Assembly: GCF_050871315.1 (NCBI RefSeq)
Contig: NZ_JBJLRE010000005.1
Length of the DNA stretch: 64,000 nucleotides
Source of the DNA: Kineococcus gynurae
GTDB taxonomy: Bacteria > Actinomycetota > Actinomycetes > Actinomycetales > Kineococcaceae
Direction: 5' to 3' (one strand)
How positions within the stretch are numbered: position 1 is the first letter of the stretch; each line of letters opens with the position of its first letter. The notes beneath the pieces were generated by a model. That model had not been told where the DNA came from. It ran no database searches and saw nothing but the letters and a program-made list of their open reading frames with translations. The translations under genes were made by a program, and so were the position numbers. Below are positions 31,946-40,347 of the stretch, one piece after another.

Positions 31946-33022
31946 TCAGTCGTCGACCTCGACGAAGGCCTTCTCCCCGACCCGGACGACCTGCCCGAGT
32001 CCGGGCCCGGCGATGCTCCACGCGGTCGAGTAGAGCTCGCCGTCCACGACGCGCAGCCCGAGCGGCTGCGTCACCTGCGCCGTGGCGAGCGACCCGTCGG
32101 GGTCGATCCGGGTGATCTGCCCGACCGTCGACGGGTCGAAGTCCGGCGGCGGGGGTTGTTCCGGGTCACCTGCCGGCGCCCCCTCGAGGATCTGCGACAC
32201 GTAGATCTCCCCGTCGTCGCCGACGGCCACACCGGTCGGGGAGTCCAGTCCCCCGACGGTGCGGACGACCTCGGCGGTGCGCGGATCGAGGACGTAGACC
32301 AACCCTTCCCCGGGAGCCTCGCCCGACAGGGTGGAGACGTAGAGGTTGCCGTCGGGACCCCAGGCGAGGCCGGTCGGCACCGAGTCGCACCCGGTCGAGG
32401 CCTCGTCGTTGTTCGGACGGCCCTCGCACGCGCCGGTGGTGACGGTCGGCGGGACGAAGAAGGTGCTGACCGTGCCGTCCGCGGCGACCTGCAGCACGTC
32501 GTTGCCGCCCCCGTCCGCGACGTACGTGGGCTGGCCGCGCCAGCGGCCGGCCAGCACCGACACCGGGTTGCTCAGGGCGTCCAGGGCGGCCCCGTCGGGC
32601 CCGAACTGGGTCTGCCCGTCGGGGTTGGCGGCCAGCTCGTAGGCCTGCAGGTCGGCGATCGTCTGGGTGGGGGCGTTGCGCCGCGCGTGGAACAGGGTCG
32701 CCGCCCCCGGGACCGGCGTTCCGTCCTGGGGTCCACCGGTGACGACGAGCAGTCGGCCGTAGACCCGGTCGACACCGGTCGGCCCGGCGAAACCGGACGC
32801 CCAGACCTCCTGGCGACCGTCGCGCCGGATCGCCGTGATCTCCCCCGAGATGGGTTCGGCGACGTAGAAACGTCCGTACCGGAAGGACAACCCGAAGGCT
32901 CCGTCCAGACCGTCGGCGACGACCTGGACCGCGGGTGGGTCGTCCTTCGCCTGGGCGGGGGCCGCACCCACCGAGACGGCGGCGACCAGGCTGATGACTG
33001 CTGCTCCGAACCGGTGTCTCAT
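31946..33022 (-). CDS. Secreted ScyD/ScyE-family beta-propeller protein, copy 1
   Basis: A 358-residue protein with a Sec signal peptide (residues 1-25, cut after APAQA) and a six-bladed propeller of the ScyD/ScyE family: YGRFYVAEPISGEITAIRRDG, GPTGVDRVYGRLLVVTG, YVADGGGNDVLQVAADG, GLAWGPDGNLYVSTLSG, GQITRIDPDGSLA. The name comes from scytonemin biosynthesis in cyanobacteria, but actinobacterial members are widespread and uncharacterised. Two Cys (ACEG, GCDS) may form a disulfide. Two paralogues lie at 33162 and 36871. ATG 33022. Confidence 0.85.
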   Translation of the reverse strand: MRHRFGAAVISLVAAVSVGAAPAQAKDDPPAVQVVADGLDGAFGLSFRYGRFYVAEPISGEITAIRRDGRQEVWASGFAGPTGVDRVYGRLLVVTGGPQDGTPVPGAATLFHARRNAPTQTIADLQAYELAANPDGQTQFGPDGAALDALSNPVSVLAGRWRGQPTYVADGGGNDVLQVAADGTVSTFFVPPTVTTGACEGRPNNDEASTGCDSVPTGLAWGPDGNLYVSTLSGEAPGEGLVYVLDPRTAEVVRTVGGLDSPTGVAVGDDGEIYVSQILEGAPAGDPEQPPPPDFDPSTVGQITRIDPDGSLATAQVTQPLGLRVVDGELYSTAWSIAGPGLGQVVRVGEKAFVEVDD

Positions 33023-33161
33023 GACCGCTCCTCACCAGAGCCGCGGGGGCACCTCGTCGGTGCCCTCGTGGGTGCACCGTCGCACCCGCGCCGGACCGTA
33101 CTCCTGCGGCTGGGTGGCGCGCCAGAACTTCCGAAGAACGATCTGGGCAGACCCTGAGGAT

Positions 33162-34214
33162 TCAGGCGACGGGGGTGAACGCGGACTCGTCGATGCGGAC
33201 GAGCTGCCCGGGGTGGTTCCCGATCTCCCCGAAACCCCGACTGCTGAGCAGCGTGGCGTAGAGCCGCCCCTCGGCGAGCGCCAGGCCGTGCGGTTGCTGG
33301 ACCCCGAGGACCGACCGGGTGCCGTCGGGCGCGACGCGGGTGATCTGCCCGACGTCGGCGGTGGGCCAGACCTCCGGGGAGACCGGGACCCGCTCGAAAC
33401 CCTCCTGGGCGACGTAGACCGCGCCGCTGCCCGACACCGCGACGGAACTCGCCCCGGGAATGCCGAAGATGCTGCGGCGCAACGCTCCCGTCCGACCGTC
33501 CAGGACGAGGAGGTCCGCCCCCGAACCGGCCGAGGTGACGTAGACGGATCCGTCGGGTCCGTGCGCGAGCCCGGTCGGGCGCAGCCCCGGGGCGGTGAAG
33601 AACGGCGTGATCGTGCCCGTGGCCCGGTCCACCGCGAGGACCGCGCCGAGACCGGCGTCGGCCACCAGCAGCGGTCGGCCGGCGCGCACCGGGGCGAGGA
33701 GGGCCTGCGGGTCGCTGGCCTCGGGACGGTCACCCTCGGGCAGGGACGACCGGTAGGCCTCCAGGTCCGCCACGACGGACGGGGCCCGGTTGAGCGGACC
33801 GGCGCTCACGCTGGCCAGGCCCGGCCCCTCCCACGACCCCTGGTCGTCGTCGTAGAAACTCCGACCGGTCGCCACCAGGAGGGTGCCGCCGGTCCGGGCG
33901 ACCGCGGTCGGGCCGGGCACGAGGGCCCGTTCGACACGTCGCCCGGCACCGGAGGTGGAGAAACTCAGCACCCGCCCCCGGCTGTTCTCCGTGACGTAGA
34001 GGCGGCCGTAGGCGTACGCGATCTCGCGCGGGTCCCCCAACCCCTCGGCGAGGACCGTGTACGGCCGCTCGGCGGCGGTCCCGACGGGCTGCTGGGCGGC
34101 GGCCACCGGACCGCCGTACCCGAGCGTCACCACCCCGAGAAGGGCCAACCCACCCGCGACGCCACGCGCCCGCAGGACCCACGACGACAGAGTTCCACCA
34201 CGCACCGCACTCAT
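33162..34214 (-). CDS. Secreted ScyD/ScyE-family beta-propeller protein, copy 2
   Basis: A 350-residue paralogue of the neighbouring propeller. Signal peptide about residues 1-40 (hydrophobic VAGGLALLGVVTLGYG, cut after VAAA). Blade motifs: YAYGRLYVTENSRGRVLSFS, RPLLVADAGLGAVLAVDR, GLAHGPDGSVYVTSAGSG, AVYVAQEGFERV, GQITRVAPDGTRSVLGVQQPHGLALAEGRLYA. ATG 34214 is chosen; a GTG at 34241 would add nine residues. It is divergent from the cell-wall-binding protein gene and shares its two-palindrome upstream region. Role unknown; likely cell-surface or secreted. Confidence 0.83.
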   Translation of the reverse strand: MSAVRGGTLSSWVLRARGVAGGLALLGVVTLGYGGPVAAAQQPVGTAAERPYTVLAEGLGDPREIAYAYGRLYVTENSRGRVLSFSTSGAGRRVERALVPGPTAVARTGGTLLVATGRSFYDDDQGSWEGPGLASVSAGPLNRAPSVVADLEAYRSSLPEGDRPEASDPQALLAPVRAGRPLLVADAGLGAVLAVDRATGTITPFFTAPGLRPTGLAHGPDGSVYVTSAGSGADLLVLDGRTGALRRSIFGIPGASSVAVSGSGAVYVAQEGFERVPVSPEVWPTADVGQITRVAPDGTRSVLGVQQPHGLALAEGRLYATLLSSRGFGEIGNHPGQLVRIDESAFTPVA

Positions 34215-34284
34215 CCCCACCCAGGAACCGTTGACGGACACCCCCCGGCGCCCGGTGCGAACGCTACCCCGCGGACCGCTTCCG

Positions 34285-34324
34285 TTCTGACGTTTCGTGC
34301 AAGTGGTGTCACGGAAAGTCAGAA
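34285..34324. promoter_or_regulatory. Imperfect inverted repeat in divergent region, site A
   Basis: TTCTGAC (34285-34291) and GTCAGAA (34318-34324) pair, and the pairing continues through TTTC and GTG with single-base bulges. It lies 70 bases before the propeller start (minus) and 90 before the surface protein (plus) and may be an operator or a hairpin in either leader. Confidence 0.5.
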
Positions 34325-34369
34325 CCCGACGATGGAGAGGGCAGGCGTCCGTTCGGATGACGACGCGAC

Positions 34370-34399
34370 ATCTAGATGACACTCCACAGTGTTCTAGAT
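34370..34399. promoter_or_regulatory. Palindrome ATCTAGA...TCTAGAT, site B
   Basis: ATCTAGA (34370-34376) and TCTAGAT (34393-34399) form a 7-bp dyad with an inner ACACT/AGTGT pairing and a 2-base bulge. It ends 12 bases before the ATG at 34412, where the -10 region of a short-leader transcript would be (TAGATA, 34396-34401). CTAG-containing sites are rare in this GC-rich sequence, which makes an operator likely. Confidence 0.6.
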
Positions 34400-34411
34400 A
34401 CCGTCTGTGAC

Positions 34412-36712
34412 ATGGGTCTCACTCACCGTTCACAGCGCCGTGCGGTCAGCCTGCTGCTCGCCGCCGCCCTGCCCCTCGCCGTCGCCCCGGCGGCGACCGC
34501 TTCCGACGTCCGGGCGGGAGCCGTCCTCCTCGCCTCCCGGCCGACCATCACCTCCCCGACCCCGGTCGCGGTCATCGTCCTGGGGAGCTGGTTCACGCAC
34601 ACCTACACCGCCGACGGCGACCCGGCGCCGACCTGGTCGGTGACCAGCGGGTCGCTGCCCCGGGGGCTCTCCCTCGACCCGGTCACCGGAGTCCTCTCCG
34701 GTGTCCCCCAGGCCTCCCTGCTGTCGGTGTCGAGCTTCACGGTCACCGCCCGCAACGCCTCGGGCTCGGCCGGGCAGGCCGCGCTGGTCACGACGGTCCT
34801 GAGCGGGGGCGGGGGCGGCTCCGGTGGGGGCGGCACCGGTGGCGGTGGCACCGGTGGCGGCGGCACCGGTGGCGGCGGCTCCGGTGGCGGCGGCACAAGC
34901 ACCCCGGCGACGGCGCCCGCGATCACGTCCGCCCCGCCCGTGGGGGCCGTCGTGGGCGCCCCCTACCGCCACCAGTTCAGCGCCACGGGCAGTCCGGCCC
35001 CGACCTGGACGGCCGACCAGCTGCCGCCCGGGTTGACCCTGGACGCCGGTACCGGCCTGCTCTCCGGGACCCCCGTCGGTGTGGGTGCGACCGTCTTCAC
35101 GGTGACCGCGACCAACCCGGCGGGCAGCGCGGGCCAACTGGCCACGCTCGCCTTCGTGGCCGCGGCCTCGCCGCCGCGGATCACCTCCGCCGCCCCGCCG
35201 CCGGCCGACGTGGGCGAGCCATACGCCTTCGCGGCCACCGCCTCCGGGGTCCCCACCCCCACCTGGTCGGTGCCCGGCGGGCTCCCCGCCGGCCTCCGGC
35301 TGGACCCCGCCTCGGGGGTCATCACCGGTACGCCCACCGCGGCCGGCAGCAGCACCGTGACCCTCGTCGCCACCAACTCCGCCGGCAGCGACCGGGTCAG
35401 CAGCACCATGGTGGTCACCGCACCGGGAACCCCGCCCGTGGTCGAACCCCGCCAGACGCTGACCGGGACCCAGGGCGTCGCCGTGAACCTGCCGCTGGTC
35501 TCGAGCGGTACCCCGCGCTGGTCGGTGGTCGCCGGGCGGCTCCCGTCCGGGGTGACCCTCGACGTCGCCAACGGGGTCGTGGCCGGGGTTCCGACGTCGC
35601 CCGGCAGCGGCGAGGCGACGCTGCGCGCGACCTCGCCGGCCGGCAGTTCCGACACGGTCCTCACCTGGGTCATCGACCCGGCGCCCGTCGCCAGCGCCCC
35701 GGTCGGCGGCGGTGTCGACCGCTACCACGGACCGGACCGGGTGCAGACCTCGGTCGCGGTCTCCGGCCGCCTCTTCCGCGACACCGGTTCGGTGCGCGCG
35801 GCCGTGCTCAGCACCTCCGAGCGCTACGCCGACGCGCTGGCCGGTGGTCGCCTCGCCAGCGCCGTCGGCGGTCCGCTGCTGCTGACCCCGGCGGGCGGGT
35901 TGTCCCCCGCCGTGGCCGAAGAGCTGCGCCGGGTCCTCGGCCCGGGGGCGACGGTCTACGTCCTCGGCGGCCCGGGAACGTTGTCGCCCGCGGTGGTGGA
36001 CCAGGTGCGCGCGCTGCCCGGCGCCCCCGCGGTCGAGCGGCTGGCCGGCGACGACCGCTATGCCACGGCGGTCGCCGTGGCCGAGAAGATCCTGCGGCTG
36101 AGCGGGCGTCCGACGAGCACCACGGGCGGCACGGCCACCCCGGTCTACCTGGTGAACGGCCAGAACTACCCCGACGGGCTGGCGGTCTCCGCGCTCGCCG
36201 CCCGCACCCGCGGCCTGGTGCTGCTCACCGCCGACGACCGGCTGCCGGCCTCGACCGCGGCGTTCCTCGGCGCGCACGACCCGGCGGGATCGGCGACCGT
36301 CCCGGTCGGCGGGCGGGCGGTGACCGCGGCGGGGAACCTGCCCGGCGCGGCCGGACGAACGGCGGTGGGCAACGGCATCACCGGCGCCGACCGCTACGAC
36401 ACCGCCCAGCTCGTGGCCGTCCAGTTCACCGTACCCGGCGGCGCACCCCTCGGCGCGGTCGGCCTGGCCACCGGGGAGAACTGGCCGGACGCCCTGGTCG
36501 GGGCGGCCGCCATGGGGGCGTTGGGTTCGCCCCTGCTGCTGACTCCGCGCGAGCAGCTGCACCCGAGGTCGCAGGCCGCGCTGGCCGCGCTGAACCGGTC
36601 GACGCCGATCCCGGTGGGCCTCGTGTTCGGGGGTCCGAACTCGGTCAGCGACTCGACCGTCGACCAGTTCCGCAGCATGGTCCCCGGGGTCGGGGGTGCC
36701 GTCCGCCGCTGA
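34412..36712 (+). CDS. Secreted Ig-like/cell-wall-binding-repeat-2 surface protein
   Basis: A 766-residue exported protein. Signal peptide (about 1-31, VSLLLAAALPLAVAPAATA); a putative-Ig (He_PIG) domain (about 42-135, PTWSVTSGSLPRGLSLDPVTGVLSG); a pure Gly linker of GGGGT/GGGGS units (nt 34804-34896); three more He_PIG-type domains (about 170-430, each with P-GL-LD--TG--SGTP); and three cell wall binding repeats 2 (about 440-760: YHGPDRVQTSVAVS...VYVLGGPGTLSPAVVDQV; DRYATAVAVAEK; DRYDTAQLVAVQF...VGLVFGGPNSVSDSTVDQF). The repeats should hold it on the wall polymer. Possibly an adhesin (inference). ATG 34412 is chosen since the earlier in-frame ATG lies inside palindrome B. Confidence 0.88.
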   Translation: MGLTHRSQRRAVSLLLAAALPLAVAPAATASDVRAGAVLLASRPTITSPTPVAVIVLGSWFTHTYTADGDPAPTWSVTSGSLPRGLSLDPVTGVLSGVPQASLLSVSSFTVTARNASGSAGQAALVTTVLSGGGGGSGGGGTGGGGTGGGGTGGGGSGGGGTSTPATAPAITSAPPVGAVVGAPYRHQFSATGSPAPTWTADQLPPGLTLDAGTGLLSGTPVGVGATVFTVTATNPAGSAGQLATLAFVAAASPPRITSAAPPPADVGEPYAFAATASGVPTPTWSVPGGLPAGLRLDPASGVITGTPTAAGSSTVTLVATNSAGSDRVSSTMVVTAPGTPPVVEPRQTLTGTQGVAVNLPLVSSGTPRWSVVAGRLPSGVTLDVANGVVAGVPTSPGSGEATLRATSPAGSSDTVLTWVIDPAPVASAPVGGGVDRYHGPDRVQTSVAVSGRLFRDTGSVRAAVLSTSERYADALAGGRLASAVGGPLLLTPAGGLSPAVAEELRRVLGPGATVYVLGGPGTLSPAVVDQVRALPGAPAVERLAGDDRYATAVAVAEKILRLSGRPTSTTGGTATPVYLVNGQNYPDGLAVSALAARTRGLVLLTADDRLPASTAAFLGAHDPAGSATVPVGGRAVTAAGNLPGAAGRTAVGNGITGADRYDTAQLVAVQFTVPGGAPLGAVGLATGENWPDALVGAAAMGALGSPLLLTPREQLHPRSQAALAALNRSTPIPVGLVFGGPNSVSDSTVDQFRSMVPGVGGAVRR

Positions 36713-36747
36713 CCGCAGCCAGGGCGGAGACGGGCCGGAGGTGGGGT

Positions 36748-36787
36748 GGAGGCGGGGTCCGGGACATGGTTCCCGGAACCCGCCTCC
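36748..36787. terminator. Bidirectional hairpin terminator
   Basis: GGAGGCGGGGTCCGGG (36748-36763) pairs with CCCGGAACCCGCCTCC (36772-36787) at 15 of 16 positions, loop 8. It lies between the convergent surface protein and propeller genes. Confidence 0.75.
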
Positions 36788-36809
36788 GTCGTCGCCGGCC
36801 CCGTCGGGA

Positions 36810-36864
36810 GTTCCGGCGGGGTTCCGGCGGGGTTCCGGCGAGGTCTCGGCGAGGTCTCGGCGAG
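36810..36864. repeat. Five tandem 11-bp repeats
   Basis: Units GTTCCGGCGGG (twice), GTTCCGGCGAG (once) and GTCTCGGCGAG (twice) follow one another without spacers, just before the stop of the propeller gene at 36871. The period of 11 bp matches one DNA turn. No spacers, so it is not CRISPR; replication slippage is the likely origin. Confidence 0.85.
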
Positions 36865-36870
36865 GGCCGG

Positions 36871-37920
36871 TCAGGACTCCGAGAGGGGCGGTCCCGTCTG
36901 CACCGAGGAACCCGGCCCGAACCCGGCGAGGTCGACCTGGACGACCTGGCTCCAGGGGGAGGGGCGGAAGTACCACGGCGACGTGCTGTTCTGCGTCGCG
37001 AAGAGGCGACCGTCACCCCAGGCGATGCCGGAGGGTTGCGCCATCGTCAGGTAGCTGCGGGAGCCGTCGCCGGCGATCCGGACGATCTGGCCGCAGGCGC
37101 AGGGCGGGTCGCCGTAGGCCGGGTCGTCGATCCGCCCACCCCACGGGTACCACTCCTGGGTGAGGAAGATCGTGCCGTCGGGAGCCACGGTGAGCTGGCT
37201 GGGGTCGAAGAATCCCTTGACGACGGAACGGACCCGGCCGTCCACCGGGTTCAGGACGTAGACCGCCCCCGCGTCGCTGAGGGTCCCGGCGCTGACCGCG
37301 ACGTAGAGCCCGCGCGGCCCGCGGGCCACCGACACCGGCACGCCGGTCGGGGGCCGGAACAGCACGAGGGACCTACCGGTCTGCTGCTCCACCAGGCGCA
37401 CGACCCCGGCGGCACGGTCGACGACGAGCACCGGACCACCCGCGAAGGTGGGCCCCAGGACGTCGACCGGGTTGCCCCTGCCGCCGCCGGTCCGGAACGT
37501 GGTGACCGGCTTGGCCTTCTGCCCCAACGGGTTGACGAAGAGCATCGACGCCCGCCACCCGTCCGGGGGCTGCGGGACCGACGCGTCCAGGTCGAGGTCG
37601 GGCACGTAGCCCCGGGCCCCGGTGACGCTCAGGATCCGGCCGAAGGACCGATCGGCCGCCTGGACGGAGGGGACCTCGGTGACCTCGACCCGGGCCCGAC
37701 CCCGCAGGTCGAGACTGCTGACGCGGTTCGCCCGCGGTTCGGCGACGTAGAGCCGCCCGTAGGCGTAGGACAGGTCGGGTGCGTCGTAGAACGACTGCGT
37801 CCCCACCCGCGTCAGCGGGGAACCGGCAGCGGCCACGGCCGGTTGCCCGACCCCGACCGTCAACGCCGTTCCCAGGATCCCTGCGGCCAGAACCGCCCGT
37901 CGCGACGCCCGTCGACGCAT
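36871..37920 (-). CDS. Secreted ScyD/ScyE-family beta-propeller protein, copy 3
   Basis: A 349-residue paralogue with a Tat-like signal MRRRASRRAVLAAGILGTALTVG and cleavage near AVAAA. Blades: YAYGRLYVAEPRANRVSSLDLRG, PVLVVDRAAGVVRLVEQ, GVPVSVARGPRGLYVAVSAG, DPSQLTVAPDGTIFLTQEW, GQIVRIAGDGSRSYLTMAQPSGIAWGDGRLFA. A Cys pair PCACGQ precedes the last blade. ATG 37920 has GGAG nine bases before; GTG 37935 is possible. It converges on the surface protein gene. Less similar to copies 1 and 2 than they are to each other (by eye). Confidence 0.83.
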   Translation of the reverse strand: MRRRASRRAVLAAGILGTALTVGVGQPAVAAAGSPLTRVGTQSFYDAPDLSYAYGRLYVAEPRANRVSSLDLRGRARVEVTEVPSVQAADRSFGRILSVTGARGYVPDLDLDASVPQPPDGWRASMLFVNPLGQKAKPVTTFRTGGGRGNPVDVLGPTFAGGPVLVVDRAAGVVRLVEQQTGRSLVLFRPPTGVPVSVARGPRGLYVAVSAGTLSDAGAVYVLNPVDGRVRSVVKGFFDPSQLTVAPDGTIFLTQEWYPWGGRIDDPAYGDPPCACGQIVRIAGDGSRSYLTMAQPSGIAWGDGRLFATQNSTSPWYFRPSPWSQVVQVDLAGFGPGSSVQTGPPLSES

Positions 37921-38044
37921 GCCGTGCTCCCCCACCTCGAACTCCTCGACGCCCCCACGTCCTTGCCGGCGACGTTACTCCGGGTGAGCGGGGGTCGGGG
38001 GAGTTTCCGCGAGGGAGATCACGACACGCCGGACGGCGCGCCGC

Positions 38045-39331
38045 TCAGCTCCAGACGAGCGCGCGCGCCGGGTCCTCGAGGACGGCCGCGATGTCGGCGA
38101 GCACGCGCGAACCGCTCTCCCCGTCCAGCATCCGGTGGTCGATGGAGAGGCCGAGGGTGACGGTCCAGCGGGGTTTCACCTTGCCGTGGTGCACCCAGGG
38201 ACGCTGCTTGATGGTGCCCACGGCGAGGATGGCGGCCTCGCCCGGGTTGAGGATGGGGGTCCCGGTGTCGATCCCGAAGGTGCCCACGTTGGTGATGGTG
38301 ATCGTGCCCTCGGCCAGATCCTTCGGGGAGGCCTTGCCCGAGCGCGCCGTGGCGGTCACCTCGTTGAGCGCCAGCGCCAGGTCCTTCAACGACATGGCGT
38401 CGGCGTCCTTGACGTTGGGCACCATGAGGCCGCGCGGGGTGGCGACGGCGATCCCGAGGTTCACGTAGTTCTTCACCACGATCACCTGGTTGTGCTCGTC
38501 CCAGGTGGAGTTCACGTCGGGGTTGCGCCGCACGGCGACCATGAGGGCCTTGGCCACGAGCAGCAGCGGGGAGACCCGGATGCCCTCGAACTCCTTGTCG
38601 ACCTTGATCCGCTGCACGAGTTTCATCGTGCGGGTCACGTCCACCTCGGTGAACACGGTCACGTGCGGGGCGGAGAACGCGCTCTCGACCATCGCCGCGG
38701 CGGTGGCCTTGCGGACCCCGCGGATCGGGACGTGGCGTTCCCGCTCGTGCCGTTCGACCCGGCGTCCGGGCTCGACCGGTGCGGTCGGGACCAGGGCCAG
38801 GACGTCGGCGCGGGTGACGGTCCCGCCCGGGCCGCTGGCGTGGGCGTCGGCCAGGTCGACACCCAGGTCGCGGGCGAGCTTGCGCACGGGCGGCTTGGCC
38901 AGCACGTGCCGGATCTCCTCGCCGGCGACGTCCGGGCTGGACTCCCCGACCGCCGGGCGACGACGGCGTCCGGCCCCGGCGGGCCGGGCCCCGTAGCCGA
39001 CCAGCGTGGCGCCCGAACCCTCGGCCTCGGGGGCCGGGGCTGCAGGAGAGGCGGGAGGTGCGGCGGGCGCGGGTTCCGCCGCGGACCCCGGTTCGGCCAC
39101 GACGATGATGTCCACGCCGACCGCGACCGTCTGGCCCTCGGCGGCCAGCAGCTCGGTCACCACGCCCGCGTAGGGCGAGGGGAGCTCGACCAGGGACTTG
39201 GCGGTCTCGATCTCGACCAGCACCTGGTTGACGGTGACGGTGTCGCCGACCTTCACCTTCCAGGACACGATCTCGGCCTCGGTCAGACCCTCACCCGCGT
39301 CGGGGAGGGCGAAACGCTTGTGCGCGGACAT
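38045..39331 (-). CDS. bkdC: 2-oxoacid dehydrogenase E2 (dihydrolipoyl acyltransferase)
   Basis: A 428-residue E2: one lipoyl domain (residues 1-80) with lipoyl-Lys45 in EIETAKSLVE; an Ala/Pro linker; an E1/E3-binding domain (about 148-186, LAKPPVRKLARDLGVDLADAHASGPGGTVTRADVLAL); and a catalytic domain with the HRMLDG active site near the end and NVGTFGIDTGTPILNPGEAAIL. It moves the acyl group from E1 to CoA. Gene order E1 alpha, E1 beta, E2 without E3 is that of the branched-chain (bkd) complex rather than of pyruvate dehydrogenase in actinobacteria (inference). ATG 39331, 32 bases after the E1 beta stop. Confidence 0.9.
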   Translation of the reverse strand: MSAHKRFALPDAGEGLTEAEIVSWKVKVGDTVTVNQVLVEIETAKSLVELPSPYAGVVTELLAAEGQTVAVGVDIIVVAEPGSAAEPAPAAPPASPAAPAPEAEGSGATLVGYGARPAGAGRRRRPAVGESSPDVAGEEIRHVLAKPPVRKLARDLGVDLADAHASGPGGTVTRADVLALVPTAPVEPGRRVERHERERHVPIRGVRKATAAAMVESAFSAPHVTVFTEVDVTRTMKLVQRIKVDKEFEGIRVSPLLLVAKALMVAVRRNPDVNSTWDEHNQVIVVKNYVNLGIAVATPRGLMVPNVKDADAMSLKDLALALNEVTATARSGKASPKDLAEGTITITNVGTFGIDTGTPILNPGEAAILAVGTIKQRPWVHHGKVKPRWTVTLGLSIDHRMLDGESGSRVLADIAAVLEDPARALVWS

Positions 39332-39363
39332 GTTCCTCGTCGGGTCGGCGGTGGCGATGGGGA

Positions 39364-40347
39364 TCAGGCGGCGAGCGTAGCGTCGACCGCGTCGAGCACC
39401 CGGTCGACGTCGGGCAGGTAGTGCTCCTCGACGCGGGCGACGGGGTAGGGCAGGTGGAAACCCCCGACCCGCTTGACCGGGGCCTCCAGCGAGTAGAAGC
39501 AGCTCTCCTGGATGCGCGCCGCGAGCTCGGCGCCCGGGCCGTGGAAGGTCGGGGCCTCGTGCACGACGACCAGCCGGCCCGTGCGACGCACGGAGTCCGC
39601 GACGGTGGTGACGTCGAGCGGTGAGATCGAGCGCAGGTCCACGACCTCCAGGTCGCGCCCCTCGGCGGCCGCGGCGTCGGCCGCGTCGAGGGCCAGCCGC
39701 ACGGTGGGTCCGTAGGCGACGACGGTGGCGTCCGTCCCCGGACGCAGCACGCGGGCCTTGTGCAGCGGGGTGACCTCGCCCGGTCCGAGATCGGTGTCGA
39801 CGTCACCCTTCTCCCAGTAGCGCCGCTCGGGTTCCAGGAACAGCACCGGGTCGGCCGAGGCGATCGCCTGCTGGATCATCCAGTAGGCGTCGTGGGAGTT
39901 CGAGGGCGTGACGACGCGCAGCCCGGCGGTGTGGGCGAAGAGCACCTCGGGACTCTCCGAGTGGTGCTCGACCGACCCGATCCCGCCGCCGATCGGCATG
40001 CGGATGACCACGGGGACGGTGAGCTGCCCGCGCGACCGGGCCCGCAGCTTGGCGAGCTGGGTGACGATCTGGCTGAAGGCCGGGAAGACGAACCCGTTGA
40101 ACTGGATCTCGCAGACCGGGCGGTACCCGCGCAGGGCCATGCCGGTCGCGGTGCCGACGATGCCGGCCTCCGCCAACGGGGTGTCGAGGACCCGGTGCTC
40201 GCCGAAGTCCTTCTGCAGACCGTCGGTGACGCGGAAGACGCCCCCCAGGGCACCGATGTCCTCGCCCATGAGCAGGACCCGGGGGTCGCGCTCCATCGCG
40301 GCGCGGAGCCCGGCGTTGACGGCCTTGCCGATGGCCAGACGGGGCAT
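39364..40347 (-). CDS. bkdB: 2-oxoacid dehydrogenase E1 component, beta subunit
   Basis: A 327-residue transketolase-like beta chain: VLLMGEDIGALGGVFRVTDGLQKDFG with the Glu that activates thiamine diphosphate, DTPLAEAGIVGTATGMALRGYRPVCEIQF, and a C-terminal transketolase_C domain (ATVVAYGPTVRLALDAA; RRTGRLVVVHEAPTFHGPGAELAARI). With the alpha chain it decarboxylates branched-chain 2-oxoacids from Val, Leu and Ile. ATG 40347 overlaps the alpha stop by one base (TGATG). Confidence 0.92.
   Translation of the reverse strand: MPRLAIGKAVNAGLRAAMERDPRVLLMGEDIGALGGVFRVTDGLQKDFGEHRVLDTPLAEAGIVGTATGMALRGYRPVCEIQFNGFVFPAFSQIVTQLAKLRARSRGQLTVPVVIRMPIGGGIGSVEHHSESPEVLFAHTAGLRVVTPSNSHDAYWMIQQAIASADPVLFLEPERRYWEKGDVDTDLGPGEVTPLHKARVLRPGTDATVVAYGPTVRLALDAADAAAAEGRDLEVVDLRSISPLDVTTVADSVRRTGRLVVVHEAPTFHGPGAELAARIQESCFYSLEAPVKRVGGFHLPYPVARVEEHYLPDVDRVLDAVDATLAA

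Noticed and set aside
34804..34896. G-rich repeat as regulatory or CRISPR element
   Set aside because: In frame inside the surface protein, coding a Gly linker.
36810..36864. CRISPR-like array
   Set aside because: Direct 11-bp units without spacers and no cas genes.
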